DNA from: Chryseobacterium daecheongense
GTDB taxonomy: Bacteria; Bacteroidota; Bacteroidia; Flavobacteriales; Weeksellaceae
Assembly (NCBI GenBank): GCA_027920525.1
Contig: CP115858.1
Span: 1,612,001 to 1,676,000 of the forward strand
DNA: 64,000 nt
Reading direction: 5' to 3'
Shown piece after piece: positions 36,459-45,014 of the stretch (its first letter is position 1; each line of letters opens with the position of its first letter). Position numbers and translations under genes: made by a program. A model generated the notes under the pieces. That model made no database searches. It saw only the letters and a program-made list of their open reading frames with translations, and had not been told where the DNA came from.

Positions 36459-36725
36459 TTATGCCGGATTCAGCATCTTTGCAATAGAAAGAGCATCTGC
36501 AATGGTATCTATACTATAGATCCTCATTACGCCCTGCGTATTAGCCGCCTGTCCTAAAATATTTTGCTGATTTTGCGTATTCACCGCATTTTCAAACATA
36601 ATTCCCGTTGAGTGAGCGGCAGTCTGATACACATTACCCAAAGCCATAGCCGGAGATTCCGCTACTACTTTCACATTCGCCTGGGTAACGGCATCCGTAA
36701 TTTGTTCATTAACTACTGTTGCCAT
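36459..36725 (-). CDS. RebB-family R-body protein, array copy 2
   Basis: 88 residues. The most divergent array member: TQANVKVVAESPAMALG, AANTQGVMRIYSIDTIADALSI, ending MLNPA. Otherwise identical core. Its difference may reflect a distinct position in the polymer, as different Reb proteins in Caedibacter are not interchangeable. Confidence 0.9.
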   Translation of the reverse strand: MATVVNEQITDAVTQANVKVVAESPAMALGNVYQTAAHSTGIMFENAVNTQNQQNILGQAANTQGVMRIYSIDTIADALSIAKMLNPA

Positions 36726-36750
36726 AATGATTGTTGTTGATTAGAGTTTT

Positions 36751-36775
36751 CTTTAACCTGATATTCCGGTTATGG
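36751..36775 (-). other. Intercistronic hairpin, reb spacer
   Basis: TAACCTGA and TCCGGTTA pair with a single mismatch and a 3-base loop. Confidence 0.4.
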
Positions 36776-36808
36776 TTATCGTTTTTCTACTAAAGCAGAA
36801 ACAGGTTC

Positions 36809-37078
36809 TTAAGAATTAGGATTCAACATTCTTGCAATAGAGATCGCATCTGCTACGGTATCCAGGCTATAGATCTGCATTACTCCCTGAGTAGTTGCTG
36901 CCTGTCCTAAAATATTCTGTTGGTTTTGCGTGTTCACCGCATTTTCAAACATGATTCCCGTAGAGTGAGCCGCAGTCTGATAAACATTACCCAAAGCCAT
37001 TGCAGGAGCTTCTCCTACTACTTTTACATTCGATTGAGTAACCGCATCTGTGATTTGTGAATTAACTGTTGTTGCCAT
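36809..37078 (-). CDS. RebB-family R-body protein, array copy 1
   Basis: 89 residues, first in the array: MATTVNSQITDAVTQ and VKVVGEAPAMALG, ending MLNPNS. Upstream is a 614-base non-coding stretch which should contain the promoter of the array. Confidence 0.9.
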   Translation of the reverse strand: MATTVNSQITDAVTQSNVKVVGEAPAMALGNVYQTAAHSTGIMFENAVNTQNQQNILGQAATTQGVMQIYSLDTVADAISIARMLNPNS

Positions 37079-37692
37079 AATTGTAATTTGTTTTTTTTGA
37101 GATTTAAATCCCGGTTAATAATTATTTGATTGTTAAACTAGTTTTCTGTTTCTTTTGATCTTTGCGATCTTTTTTCATATCTCACCGATCAGACAGATGG
37201 AACAGATCTTTTGATTATCTGCTATACCTGCTGAATCAACAAGAACTTTACAATCACCATTTTTGATGAATCTTATCTGCATTATCCGCGAAACCGGCAG
37301 AAATTAAAATTCTGTGTTGGTTTGATAAACACGTGGGTACTAACTATCACGACCTGATGTGTTTTTTATATTACTTTTATTTTTTTCCGCGGATCTTGCG
37401 GACGGGGCAGATAGTATATATACATTGTTATTTAAAAAAAAGGATGCGGTCCCTTCTTTGGTTCTTACCTCTATATGAAAAAAACCATTCTTCTCCTGCA
37501 GGCTGTTGTACAGTGTTTACATTTTGAGCGAGAGATTGCATTTCCACATGATATTTGCTCTTTGGGGGCATCGGCAACATTCTAAAAGCGGGTGGGAGGA
37601 TGAAAAATTTTGACTAATATATATGTTGAGGTCACCAGCTTTTATTTCTGCAGGGAAGAAAACCGCATCCGTAATCTGAGTATTCAGACTGA
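37079..37692. other. Long gap between two parts of the reb cluster
   Basis: 614 bases without a convincing gene. A 64-codon plus-strand frame (37333-37527) lacks any coding sign. By position it holds the promoter and 5' leader of the rebB array, but I find no perfect minus-strand TAnnTTTG box. The response regulator could bind here. Confidence 0.5.
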
Positions 37693-37935
37693 TCAGAAAT
37701 TAAAACGTCCTTTTCTGAAATTCAGCAGCTCTTTTTTTAATTTCCGGGAGCCGATTTTTTTAATTCCCATAACTGAATTGCTTAAACCGATCAGGGCATC
37801 CCTTTGTTGGTGCGATACAGATTGCTCGTACATCAATCCTGTAGAGTGCGCATTCACCTGCATAGATATCGCCGTAGGTACTGTGGGAGCCATTCCTACA
37901 ACTTCCAAATTGATTTCATTTTGATTGTGTATCAT
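37693..37935 (-). CDS. Divergent Reb-core protein
   Basis: 80 residues. VVGMAPTVPTAISMQVNAHS and TGLMYEQSVSHQQ align with VVAEAPAIALGNVYQTAAHS and TGIMFENAVNTQN of the array proteins. The N-terminal QITDAVTQ part is missing and the C-terminus is a basic tail. Probably a minor R-body component or assembly factor. Confidence 0.75.
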   Translation of the reverse strand: MIHNQNEINLEVVGMAPTVPTAISMQVNAHSTGLMYEQSVSHQQRDALIGLSNSVMGIKKIGSRKLKKELLNFRKGRFNF

Positions 37936-37959
37936 AACTATTAATTTTTGGTTATTTGA

Positions 37960-38391
37960 TTATTTACGGATATTGGCAAATCTTGCCTGCAGCTTGGTCA
38001 TCCTTTCGGCGATCTTCAGTTCTTTCTCTTTTAATTTTCCTGTGGAAGCCTCCTGAAGTTTTTTCAGCTGTTCTTCATAGGTCATCGCAACCGGATTTCC
38101 TGTGGCCGGCGCTGCAGCCTGATAAGCCTGCTGCTGTTTAACCGCTTCCTCAAGCTTTTCCAGCAAAGGAGCTAAAGATTTCAACGTTTCCTTGGTTGCT
38201 TTCTCCTTGATGTAATTAATGATCTCATCTTCGTTCGTGATCACGAAAGGCATTAAGTCTTCTTCCTCAATTTCCGGCTCAATGGTCTGTATAGATTCGA
38301 TGATTTCTACAGGTTCAGTTTCTATCGGAACCGTGGCAGGATCAGGGGTACGCGCAGGTTTGGAAGACCTGTGATTGATTCTTCTTCGCAT
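37960..38391 (-). CDS. Reb-cluster protein with acidic and coiled-coil regions
   Basis: 143 residues, cytosolic. Basic start (MRRRINHRSSKPAR), a Pro/Thr/Glu-rich middle, then helical coiled-coil-like segments (ATKETLKSLAPLLEKLEEAV, LKEKELKIAERMTKLQARFA). No recognised family. Could be an assembly scaffold. Sits 24 bases before the divergent Reb protein. Confidence 0.7.
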   Translation of the reverse strand: MRRRINHRSSKPARTPDPATVPIETEPVEIIESIQTIEPEIEEEDLMPFVITNEDEIINYIKEKATKETLKSLAPLLEKLEEAVKQQQAYQAAAPATGNPVAMTYEEQLKKLQEASTGKLKEKELKIAERMTKLQARFANIRK

Positions 38392-38445
38392 AGGTATTAT
38401 TTTTTGATGGTGAATGAAAAGAGACAGCCGCGCAGGAATGATCTC

Positions 38446-39255
38446 CTACAGCAAATAGCCGAGAAAAGCGCCTGCAGTCGTCCAGTCCCTGTTAAGGTCC
38501 AGAATCACATTGGCTCCGATAATTTCCAGGGCAATACATCCCGTGATCGCACACGCTGTCATCATTTCTTTGATCTGGTCGTTGGGAAGGCTCAGGATAT
38601 AGTCGTCCGGAATTACCGGCGGTTTGCCATGCACGGGAACAGCTTCATTAAGGATAATATCAAGGATTTCCTGGAAATAATGAGCCATTAGTTTTGATCC
38701 CTGGAATTCCAGCTCCCTTTTTAATTCTATAATTTCCTCCGGAGTCACCAGGTTAGCAATTGCATTCACATCTACATCATGCACTGAATAAAGGGCTTCA
38801 CCTGTATTGGATGCGGTGATCGTAATATCGGTCTTGAGAACACATTTCGATTTTTCAAGATTAATGGTAAGAAGCCTGGAATCTACTTCCGGTTCGGTAA
38901 TATCTGCCAGGGTGCTCAGAGGAAGGATCCTTATATTACAGAAAAAAGTCTGATTTTCTTCCAGTTTGATCATTACCACTACAATTCCGGTCGCTTTGTC
39001 TTTAGGTTCGATAACAAACGACTGATAGTTGTTGGTTCTTTTGCCTTTCATACTAATGACCGGCCTTACCGTAGGCTGAATGGTGACATTGGAGGTTTGC
39101 AGACCGAATATATCACGATCGCTGTTATTTTCCGGCTTCTTTACGCTGAAATAGGCATTGTCATCCGTTCTGGTAAGATAAAGGCTTTCATTCAGCTCCC
39201 TGAGGGTACGCAGGTTTAAAACCTTCGCTGGTTTTGGTTCAATTGAATAATTCAT
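38446..39255 (-). CDS. Unknown Reb-cluster protein, beta-rich
   Basis: 269 residues, no signal peptide. Central beta-rich part (FCNIRILPLSTLADI, CVLKTDITITASNTG), then a C-terminal part with two conserved-looking Cys (ACAITGCIALEIIGANVILD). Overlaps the upstream small gene by 17 bases. I do not recognise the family. Confidence 0.7.
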   Translation of the reverse strand: MNYSIEPKPAKVLNLRTLRELNESLYLTRTDDNAYFSVKKPENNSDRDIFGLQTSNVTIQPTVRPVISMKGKRTNNYQSFVIEPKDKATGIVVVMIKLEENQTFFCNIRILPLSTLADITEPEVDSRLLTINLEKSKCVLKTDITITASNTGEALYSVHDVDVNAIANLVTPEEIIELKRELEFQGSKLMAHYFQEILDIILNEAVPVHGKPPVIPDDYILSLPNDQIKEMMTACAITGCIALEIIGANVILDLNRDWTTAGAFLGYLL

Positions 39256-39442
39256 CTCTTATTTTTTTAAGTTTTTCGATTAGTTTTGTTAGTATAGTTT
39301 TTTTGGTGTGTTCACTGATGTGTTGTTCAACAGGAACTACCGCTTCTTTGATTTCCGGTTTTACTAATGGCTCCGTTAATTTTATAGATTTCAGCACAAC
39401 TCCCCCTCCCTGCTCGTCAGCCACGGTAAAGTTCTTTTTCAT
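39239..39442 (-). CDS. Small unknown Reb-cluster protein
   Basis: 67 residues, N-terminal VADEQGGGVVLKSIKLTEPL, C-terminal KKTILTKLIEKLKKIRDELF helix. Overlaps the 269-residue gene, so coupled with it. Function unknown. Confidence 0.6.
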   Translation of the reverse strand: MKKNFTVADEQGGGVVLKSIKLTEPLVKPEIKEAVVPVEQHISEHTKKTILTKLIEKLKKIRDELFN

Positions 39443-39483
39443 AGGATCTTCCGGTATCGGGGATTCTTCCGCTGCCGGCAGCG

Positions 39484-40008
39484 TTACTCGTTTTTTTTTT
39501 CGGGATCCTCACTTTCCACGGTTACATCTGCCACAGGGGGAAGGTCTGTGTTTCCGTTTGAAAAAGGAGTAATGTTGCTGTTGTAAATGGTCCCGGAGAG
39601 CTTTGTCTTGGCTTCTGCATAATCACTTACTATTTTGAAAAGGTCCTTCATCATTGCATTTCCGTTTCCTCCTGCCGGATCATATTCCGGTACTTCCATA
39701 TCTTCATCATCTTCCTTTGGACTCTTTTTTTTCCCGCCGGGATAGTAATTTCCATATGTTAAATAATTGAAAGCCAGTTTACTCAAAGCTACCAGACCCA
39801 CCTGTTCAAATCCTTTTAAAAATGACTGTAAATCCTGCACCATCATCCCGGTCGACTGATCAATCATTATTTTCGCAGCGCCTAACATCGGGTCGGTAGG
39901 TGGTGGCGATAAAACTTCTGTGTTCACAAACACTACTGCTTTCTCCTCCGGAGTGGTAGGATCAGCTTTTGCAGCTTTTTTTGTTGCATCTTTATCATTC
40001 TCAGCCAT
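39484..40008 (-). CDS. Reb-cluster protein with possible Reb-like segment
   Basis: 174 residues. Charged N-terminus (AENDKDATKKAAKAD). Residues about 42-65 (MLGAAKIMIDQSTGMMVQDL) resemble the STG-I-M core of RebB, but the similarity is short. The rest is polar and acidic with GGKKKSPKEDDEDMEVPEYD. Second gene of the cluster. Could be a divergent R-body component. Confidence 0.65.
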   Translation of the reverse strand: MAENDKDATKKAAKADPTTPEEKAVVFVNTEVLSPPPTDPMLGAAKIMIDQSTGMMVQDLQSFLKGFEQVGLVALSKLAFNYLTYGNYYPGGKKKSPKEDDEDMEVPEYDPAGGNGNAMMKDLFKIVSDYAEAKTKLSGTIYNSNITPFSNGNTDLPPVADVTVESEDPEKKNE

Positions 40009-40025
40009 GGTTGTAAGGTTTTAGG

Positions 40026-40241
40026 TTATCCTTTTAAAATCTTTATGGCATCCGCAACAATCGCAGGGTTTAATTGATTCAGGTTCTGCTGATTGGATAC
40101 CGAGTTCTGGATAGAAATCCCGCTGGCGTGTGTGGCCATCTGATAAAGCATACTCATGGCCTGTGCCGGAGACTCACCAAGCACGGTAACATTCGTCTGC
40201 GTAACTGCATCTGTAGTCTGGTTGTTTACTGTATCTGCCAT
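40026..40241 (-). CDS. RebB-family R-body protein, short form
   Basis: 71 residues. Clear Reb core: TDAVTQTNVTVLGESPAQAM and YQMATHASGISIQNSVSNQQ, with a shortened C-terminus VADAIKILKG. First gene of the reb cluster. Other Reb families also have short and long forms. Confidence 0.88.
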   Translation of the reverse strand: MADTVNNQTTDAVTQTNVTVLGESPAQAMSMLYQMATHASGISIQNSVSNQQNLNQLNPAIVADAIKILKG

Positions 40242-40784
40242 ATTTTTCGTTTAAATGGTTATTTTAGTTTTAGTTTTTTTTGACATTCTATAAGATTTCT
40301 CTCATCTCCATTCAGTCTTTTGTTTTATATTGCGATTGAAATGGTAAGTACTTCGTTACTTTCTCTCTTTTGTCTGATACAAATTTCATAAACTAAAAGA
40401 AGTCATCGTTCAGGGAAAAAACTGATTTTTAAAAATGAGGGTATTCTCCTAAAGGTGAAATTAAAAGCAGAATACATTGCATAAAAAGCCCTTCCTATAA
40501 GCCTTTTGATACTGTTTTAGGATTATAAAGTTCTTTGAAAACATTAAAAAAATTTCAATTTTAATAGTAAAATCCATTTAATTTCTTTCTTCAGGATTTA
40601 TTAACCGGTATTCAGGATGAAGATTCTTAATTACGCATCTGTATTTTTACCTCCTGTTCTCCATGTATAATAACCGACACCAGATACACTTCGGGAAATA
40701 TCGTCAACACCGCGGGAAATGCAGGTACCACTTCTGAACGGATGTCCCAATATCTTTGCTTTGTAATTCAAAATACTTAAGCAA
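40242..40784. other. Intergenic region, divergent reb / spondin genes
   Basis: 543 bases between the first reb gene (leftward) and the spondin lipoprotein gene (rightward). It must hold the promoter of the upstream reb operon, for which no perfect -7 box is seen, and contains TATCTTTG at 40751 for the other gene. No coding sequence is supported. Confidence 0.5.
40751..40758 (+). promoter_or_regulatory. -7 box of spondin lipoprotein gene
   Basis: TATCTTTG matches TAnnTTTG exactly, 27 bases before the ATG. Confidence 0.5.
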
Positions 40785-42095
40785 ATGAAAATGAATAAAT
40801 TAAAATCCAGTTGGCTGACATTAGCTGCAATACCTTTGGTCTTGCTTTCGTGCAATGACAATGATGACAGCCCTATGGAAAATGGAACGCCATCAACGAT
40901 CACAGTTGAAAATGTTCTGGACTCAAGACCCTTGGTGGAATCCGGAACGTTTAAAAACAATGGAGCCTCACCGGTTATTATGCCCGGAGAATCTATCTCT
41001 TTCCAGTTTTCTGCTGCTAAAGGACAAGCTTTAAGCTTTGCTACGATGTACGGCTGGTCCAACGACCTTTTTTTCGCACCGGAAAATCCAGGAATCAAAT
41101 TATATCAGGATAACGGCACTCCTGTAGAAGGGGATGTTTCGGCCCAGATCAAATTATGGGATAACGGAACAAGAATCAACCAGACACCGGGAGCAACCCT
41201 AATGCATCCGGGAACCGCAGAGACGACCGCCAAAAATATCACGGAAGTAGCAGGAACAGATGCCCAGGGACACACCTATGCACCGGCTTCTTCTTTAATG
41301 AAAGTATCCTTACATTACGATGGAAACTCAACGTTCACGGTAACAATTGCCAATACATCCGGAAGTACCACCAATCCTACTCCATTCAGTCCCGGCGTTT
41401 GGGCCATCTCTTACATTGCAGGAGGGAATCTTCTGAATCCGGAGCCCCTTTATAAAAAGGGAATGCCATCCGTTAACGGACTAACCAAAATCGCAGAAGC
41501 CGGTGATCCTACTGATCTCGGAAATTACATTAAGGGACAAACCGGAATTTTCACTCCTCTTTCCCCTATTCTTGTAGTCGTTTACAATGGTATAGACAAT
41601 CCGATCTACAAAAACGGAGAGAATGACAGAGGACAGGGATTAAAAGAACTGGCACAAAAAGGAGATGCAAGTATTTTGGCAGGATATCTGAAAAATGTGC
41701 CCGGCGTTAAACAAGTCTATGTTTTGGCAGCAGCCGGTTCAACCGTATTATTGCCTAAAGTAGGTGGACAAGCAGGCGGGAAAGTTTCCCAGCAGCTGAA
41801 TGTATCACCAGGCGATAAAATTGCAGTCGCTACCATGTACGGCTTCTCTAATGACTGGTTCTTTGCGACCAAAGGAAGTGGTGTGGATGCTACACAAAAA
41901 GGTGATATTTCATCTTCAATAGCTCTGTATGATAATGGAACAGCCCTCAACCAGTTTCCGGGTGCAGGTATAACGCAATTCAACCTGGCAGGTACTCCGC
42001 TTACGGAAAGTAAACCAATACAGGAAGTACCTAATCCGAATGCATTTACAACGTTACCATCGATTTCCAATATCATTAAGGTAACCCTGCAATAG
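40785..42095 (+). CDS. Lipoprotein with two spondin_N domains
   Basis: 436 residues. Signal peptide with lipobox VLLSC. Two tandem spondin_N-type domains, residues about 35-200 and 315-435, each with a conserved SFATMYGWSNDLFFA or VATMYGFSNDWFFA segment and a LWDNGT/LYDNGT block. Probably a surface lipoprotein. Spondin domains occur widely in Bacteroidetes; their role is unknown. The two copies differ enough to be an old duplication. Confidence 0.88.
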   Translation: MKMNKLKSSWLTLAAIPLVLLSCNDNDDSPMENGTPSTITVENVLDSRPLVESGTFKNNGASPVIMPGESISFQFSAAKGQALSFATMYGWSNDLFFAPENPGIKLYQDNGTPVEGDVSAQIKLWDNGTRINQTPGATLMHPGTAETTAKNITEVAGTDAQGHTYAPASSLMKVSLHYDGNSTFTVTIANTSGSTTNPTPFSPGVWAISYIAGGNLLNPEPLYKKGMPSVNGLTKIAEAGDPTDLGNYIKGQTGIFTPLSPILVVVYNGIDNPIYKNGENDRGQGLKELAQKGDASILAGYLKNVPGVKQVYVLAAAGSTVLLPKVGGQAGGKVSQQLNVSPGDKIAVATMYGFSNDWFFATKGSGVDATQKGDISSSIALYDNGTALNQFPGAGITQFNLAGTPLTESKPIQEVPNPNAFTTLPSISNIIKVTLQ

Positions 42096-42127
42096 ATTGA
42101 GCTCTTCTAAGAAATAAAAATCAATAA

Positions 42128-42156
42128 AAATTGGACACTTACAGGTGTCCAATTTT
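42128..42156 (+). terminator. Intrinsic terminator after spondin gene
   Basis: AAATTGGACAC pairs perfectly with GTGTCCAATTT over a 6-base loop. Confidence 0.75.
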
Positions 42157-42179
42157 CCCAATTAAAAAAATAATCCAAC

Positions 42180-42866
42180 GTGAAAAATTTAATACAGCGC
42201 ACGATCATATCAGGAACATTAGGCTCATTGTTCTTTCTTATCCCTTCATCATTCCATGCACAGAAACAACAGAATCACATGGAAATGACGGAAAGTGAAA
42301 TGCAATCACCCGCTTACACCATTCCTCACAAACCTGAAGATATCAGTCCCCTACTTAATGGAGAAAAAATTCCTGTGGCCACTTTACTGGACGCAAACGG
42401 AAAGCGTTTCGATCTCAATGCTGCAGTATCCCAAAAACCGACAGTGCTGATATTTTACAGAGGAGGCTGGTGCCCTTATTGCTCCAAGCAGCTTTCAGGA
42501 TTACAGGAAATTGCACCCGATCTTGAAAAAACCGGATACCAGATCATCGCGATCAGTACGGATCAGCCTGAAGGACTTATGCAGTCTGCCACTAAGGAAA
42601 AATTAAGCTATACCCTATTATCAGATGCAGACCTGAAGCTTTCCAAACAGTTCGGGATTGCTTTTAAGGCACCAAAAGGATATTGGGAAATGCTTCCGAA
42701 AACGACAGGTGGAAAGAATACCGAACTGCTACTTCCCGTGCCATCCGTGTTTATTTTAGACAGAAAAGGAACTATTCATTTTGAATATATAAATCCCGAC
42801 TTTAAACAGCGGCTTAATCCCGAACTATTAAGATCAGCAGCCCATCACCTTATAAACGATTTATAG
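42180..42866 (+). CDS. Secreted peroxiredoxin-like protein
   Basis: 228 residues, GTG start. Signal peptide ending SSFHAQ. AhpC/TSA fold with the motif YRGGWCPYC (Cys98, Cys101), as in the peroxiredoxin-like group with a CxxC. Reduces peroxides or acts in thiol exchange in the periplasm. The thioredoxin gene starts 2 bases after its stop, so the pair probably works together. Confidence 0.85.
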   Translation: MKNLIQRTIISGTLGSLFFLIPSSFHAQKQQNHMEMTESEMQSPAYTIPHKPEDISPLLNGEKIPVATLLDANGKRFDLNAAVSQKPTVLIFYRGGWCPYCSKQLSGLQEIAPDLEKTGYQIIAISTDQPEGLMQSATKEKLSYTLLSDADLKLSKQFGIAFKAPKGYWEMLPKTTGGKNTELLLPVPSVFILDRKGTIHFEYINPDFKQRLNPELLRSAAHHLINDL

Positions 42867-42868
42867 AC

Positions 42869-43330
42869 ATGATTACCCATAAAAAATATCAATTACTCTA
42901 CAGCCTTCTGGCCTTCTTATTCACGGTAAACTTTTGTACGGCTCAACAAAAAACAGCCAAAGCCAACATTTCTCCGGAAGAAATCAATTTCAGAAACATC
43001 AGCTGGAAAGAAGTCAGTGCCGAAGCAAAGAAAAGTGGTAAAACCATTTTTGTAGATGCTTACACAAGCTGGTGTGGTCCCTGTAAGCTATTAAAATCAA
43101 AGACTTTCAAAGATAAGATGGCAGCCGGCTATTTTAACAGAAATTTCATCAATTATACAATTGATATGGAAAAAGGAGAAGGTATTGAACTGGCAAAGGA
43201 CTGGAAAGTAAACTCTTATCCTTCATTACTGTTTTTTGATCCTAATGGCAAGCTTGTGCTGAGGCAAATAGGATATGTAGATGGTAAAGGCCTTATAGAA
43301 TTAGGAAAGGAAGCATTAGAAAAAAAATAA
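42869..43330 (+). CDS. Secreted thioredoxin-fold protein
   Basis: 153 residues with signal peptide ending FCTAQQ. Active site SWCGPCK (Cys69, Cys72) and the cis-Pro segment NSYPSLLFF. Likely reductant for the upstream peroxiredoxin-like protein. Followed 63 bases on by an AraC gene. Confidence 0.9.
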   Translation: MITHKKYQLLYSLLAFLFTVNFCTAQQKTAKANISPEEINFRNISWKEVSAEAKKSGKTIFVDAYTSWCGPCKLLKSKTFKDKMAAGYFNRNFINYTIDMEKGEGIELAKDWKVNSYPSLLFFDPNGKLVLRQIGYVDGKGLIELGKEALEKK

Positions 43331-43393
43331 TTAATTTTAGTAACCAGGATTACCTATATAAACAGAGTACTGACATCATAATGTAAAGATAAA

Positions 43394-44233
43394 ATGATCC
43401 GGAAATACGAAGACAAATCTACCCTCGCCCGTTTTATTATGCATATCAATAACGAGGAATTAAAAGGGATCGGATTGCGAAATGGCTCACCAGTTCCTAT
43501 CAACACATTTGTTTACAACAAAGGCGAGGCACAAACTGTGACCATAGATGAAATAGAATATACGCTGCCGGAAGGTTGTATTTTACCATTGGTTGCCAGT
43601 TTACATTTTGTTTTCGAACGTCCGGATCAGCTCGTTGCGTGGCAGTTCAACCGTGAATTTTACTGCATTGTAGATCACGATGCTGAGGTGGGCTGCGTAG
43701 GATTTCTTTTTTATGGAATACAACATCCGATGTTCATCCGGCTGAATCCTTCCGAAAAAAGAGCGATGCTTCAGCTCGAAAAACTATTTCAGGAAGAATG
43801 GGAATCTACAGATAACTTCCAGGGGGAAATGTTGCGAACACTCCTCAAACAGCTAATTATTAAAACAACCCGGATTGCAAAACAGCAATCTGAAAGTTAT
43901 CAGTTGTTTCCCGATGAAAAAATGGATTTGGTAAGGAAATTCATGCTGGTTCTTGAAGCGCACTTCAAACAGGAACACGGTGTCAATTTTTATGCAGCAG
44001 CCCTTCACAAATCTCCCAAAACACTAAGCAACATCTTTGCTATCCTGAAACAACCCGCACCATCAAAGATTATACAGAGCAGAATTATCCTGGAAGCTAA
44101 ACGTTATCTTCATTATTCAGATAAATCCGTAAAAGAAATAGCTTACGAACTCGGATTTGAAAGTTCAGCTCATTTCAGCCGGTTTTTTAAAATGTACTCG
44201 GGAAAAAATGCTTCCGAGTTCAGAAATTCTTAA
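43394..44233 (+). CDS. AraC family transcriptional regulator
   Basis: 279 residues. N-terminal cupin-like sensor (about residues 20-130), C-terminal helix-turn-helix with VKEIAYELGFESSAHFSRFF. Lies after the redox pair on the same strand and may regulate it. Confidence 0.85.
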   Translation: MIRKYEDKSTLARFIMHINNEELKGIGLRNGSPVPINTFVYNKGEAQTVTIDEIEYTLPEGCILPLVASLHFVFERPDQLVAWQFNREFYCIVDHDAEVGCVGFLFYGIQHPMFIRLNPSEKRAMLQLEKLFQEEWESTDNFQGEMLRTLLKQLIIKTTRIAKQQSESYQLFPDEKMDLVRKFMLVLEAHFKQEHGVNFYAAALHKSPKTLSNIFAILKQPAPSKIIQSRIILEAKRYLHYSDKSVKEIAYELGFESSAHFSRFFKMYSGKNASEFRNS

Positions 44234-44567
44234 GAAATATTCTTTTCTTCTTCTCAAATCTCCCGAAATGCCTTCTATCAGGGCAATCATCATTTATATC
44301 TCTAGCCATTCAGTTTTGTCGGTACTTTTATGCTTTGGATGAATACCATTTTTCCACTGGAAAAATCCTCATTTTAAAATATCACAAAGTAGAGAATTAA
44401 AAATAAAATAATGCCTATTTTAACCTGAAAAACATAGAGTTACGAACCGCCCGCCATATAAAAAATATTTTCCATTAAAGTTTTACAATTTAACATATTG
44501 TAAATAAAATAATCTTATTATTTTTACAAAATAAACAAATTTTTAAGATTAATTAATAAAAACAAAC
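44234..44567 (+). other. AT-rich intergenic region with TTTACAA inverted repeats
   Basis: 334 bases without a gene. TTTACAAT (44482-44489) pairs with ATTGTAAA (44497-44504), and a second overlapping inverted repeat extends from 44498 to 44529. The sites resemble the one upstream of the Reb regulator operon. Probably promoter and operator of the gene at 44568. Confidence 0.45.
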
Positions 44568-45014
44568 ATGGTCGTAACTAATCGAAAAAAAGTCATTTTC
44601 AAGATGAGAATTCTGATGGCTTTATTGATAATTGATGTATTCTTAGCCATTGCCGGCTACATCCTAAAATCATTTATGGAAGAAAGTATTTTATGGACAA
44701 TACTGTCTGCTTCTCTTGTTGTATTCGTGCTGACTTTAACCAGTATCATCAGGTTAAGAGTTTTTCATTTTGAAAACACCGGAGCTGTCTTCTCAATTAA
44801 ATACTATCATCCGCTGAAAAAAGGAGTCATATTCCCTAGTGTTGATTATCCGGTCAACCGTCTTCGTGCATTTAAAATTGAAGAATCCTTAATGGCAAAA
44901 AAGATTGTAATCGAAGTCAACAGCCAGCAGAAAGAATCTCCGGTTCGCATTAAAGTGAAGGCATCCAATATCAGCGACAAGGATTATCACCGTATGATCA
45001 AATCATTTGCATAA
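44568..45014 (+). CDS. Small membrane protein with two helices
   Basis: 148 residues. Two adjacent membrane helices (residues about 13-35 and 38-60), then a beta-rich cytosolic or periplasmic domain with YHPLKKGVIFPSVDYPVNRL. This resembles a short PH-like membrane protein, but I cannot assign a family. Confidence 0.7.
   Translation: MVVTNRKKVIFKMRILMALLIIDVFLAIAGYILKSFMEESILWTILSASLVVFVLTLTSIIRLRVFHFENTGAVFSIKYYHPLKKGVIFPSVDYPVNRLRAFKIEESLMAKKIVIEVNSQQKESPVRIKVKASNISDKDYHRMIKSFA

Larger units (their letters stand above)
35420..37078 (-). repeat. Five-copy tandem array of rebB-like genes
   Basis: Five open frames of 88-89 codons in direct order, nearly identical in protein sequence, with spacers of 84, 62, 86 and 83 bases. 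Differences are concentrated at a few positions (APAIALG/SPAMALG, NTQ/NNQ, IYSV/M/L/I) and the last four residues. Expansion by tandem duplication followed by selection on the protein is likely. Confidence 0.9.

Noticed and set aside
37333..37527. 64-codon plus-strand frame in the reb gap
   Set aside because: Low-complexity aromatic composition, no neighbour in that direction and no promoter.
40631..41098. 155-codon minus-strand frame
   Set aside because: Opposite strand of the spondin lipoprotein and its leader.
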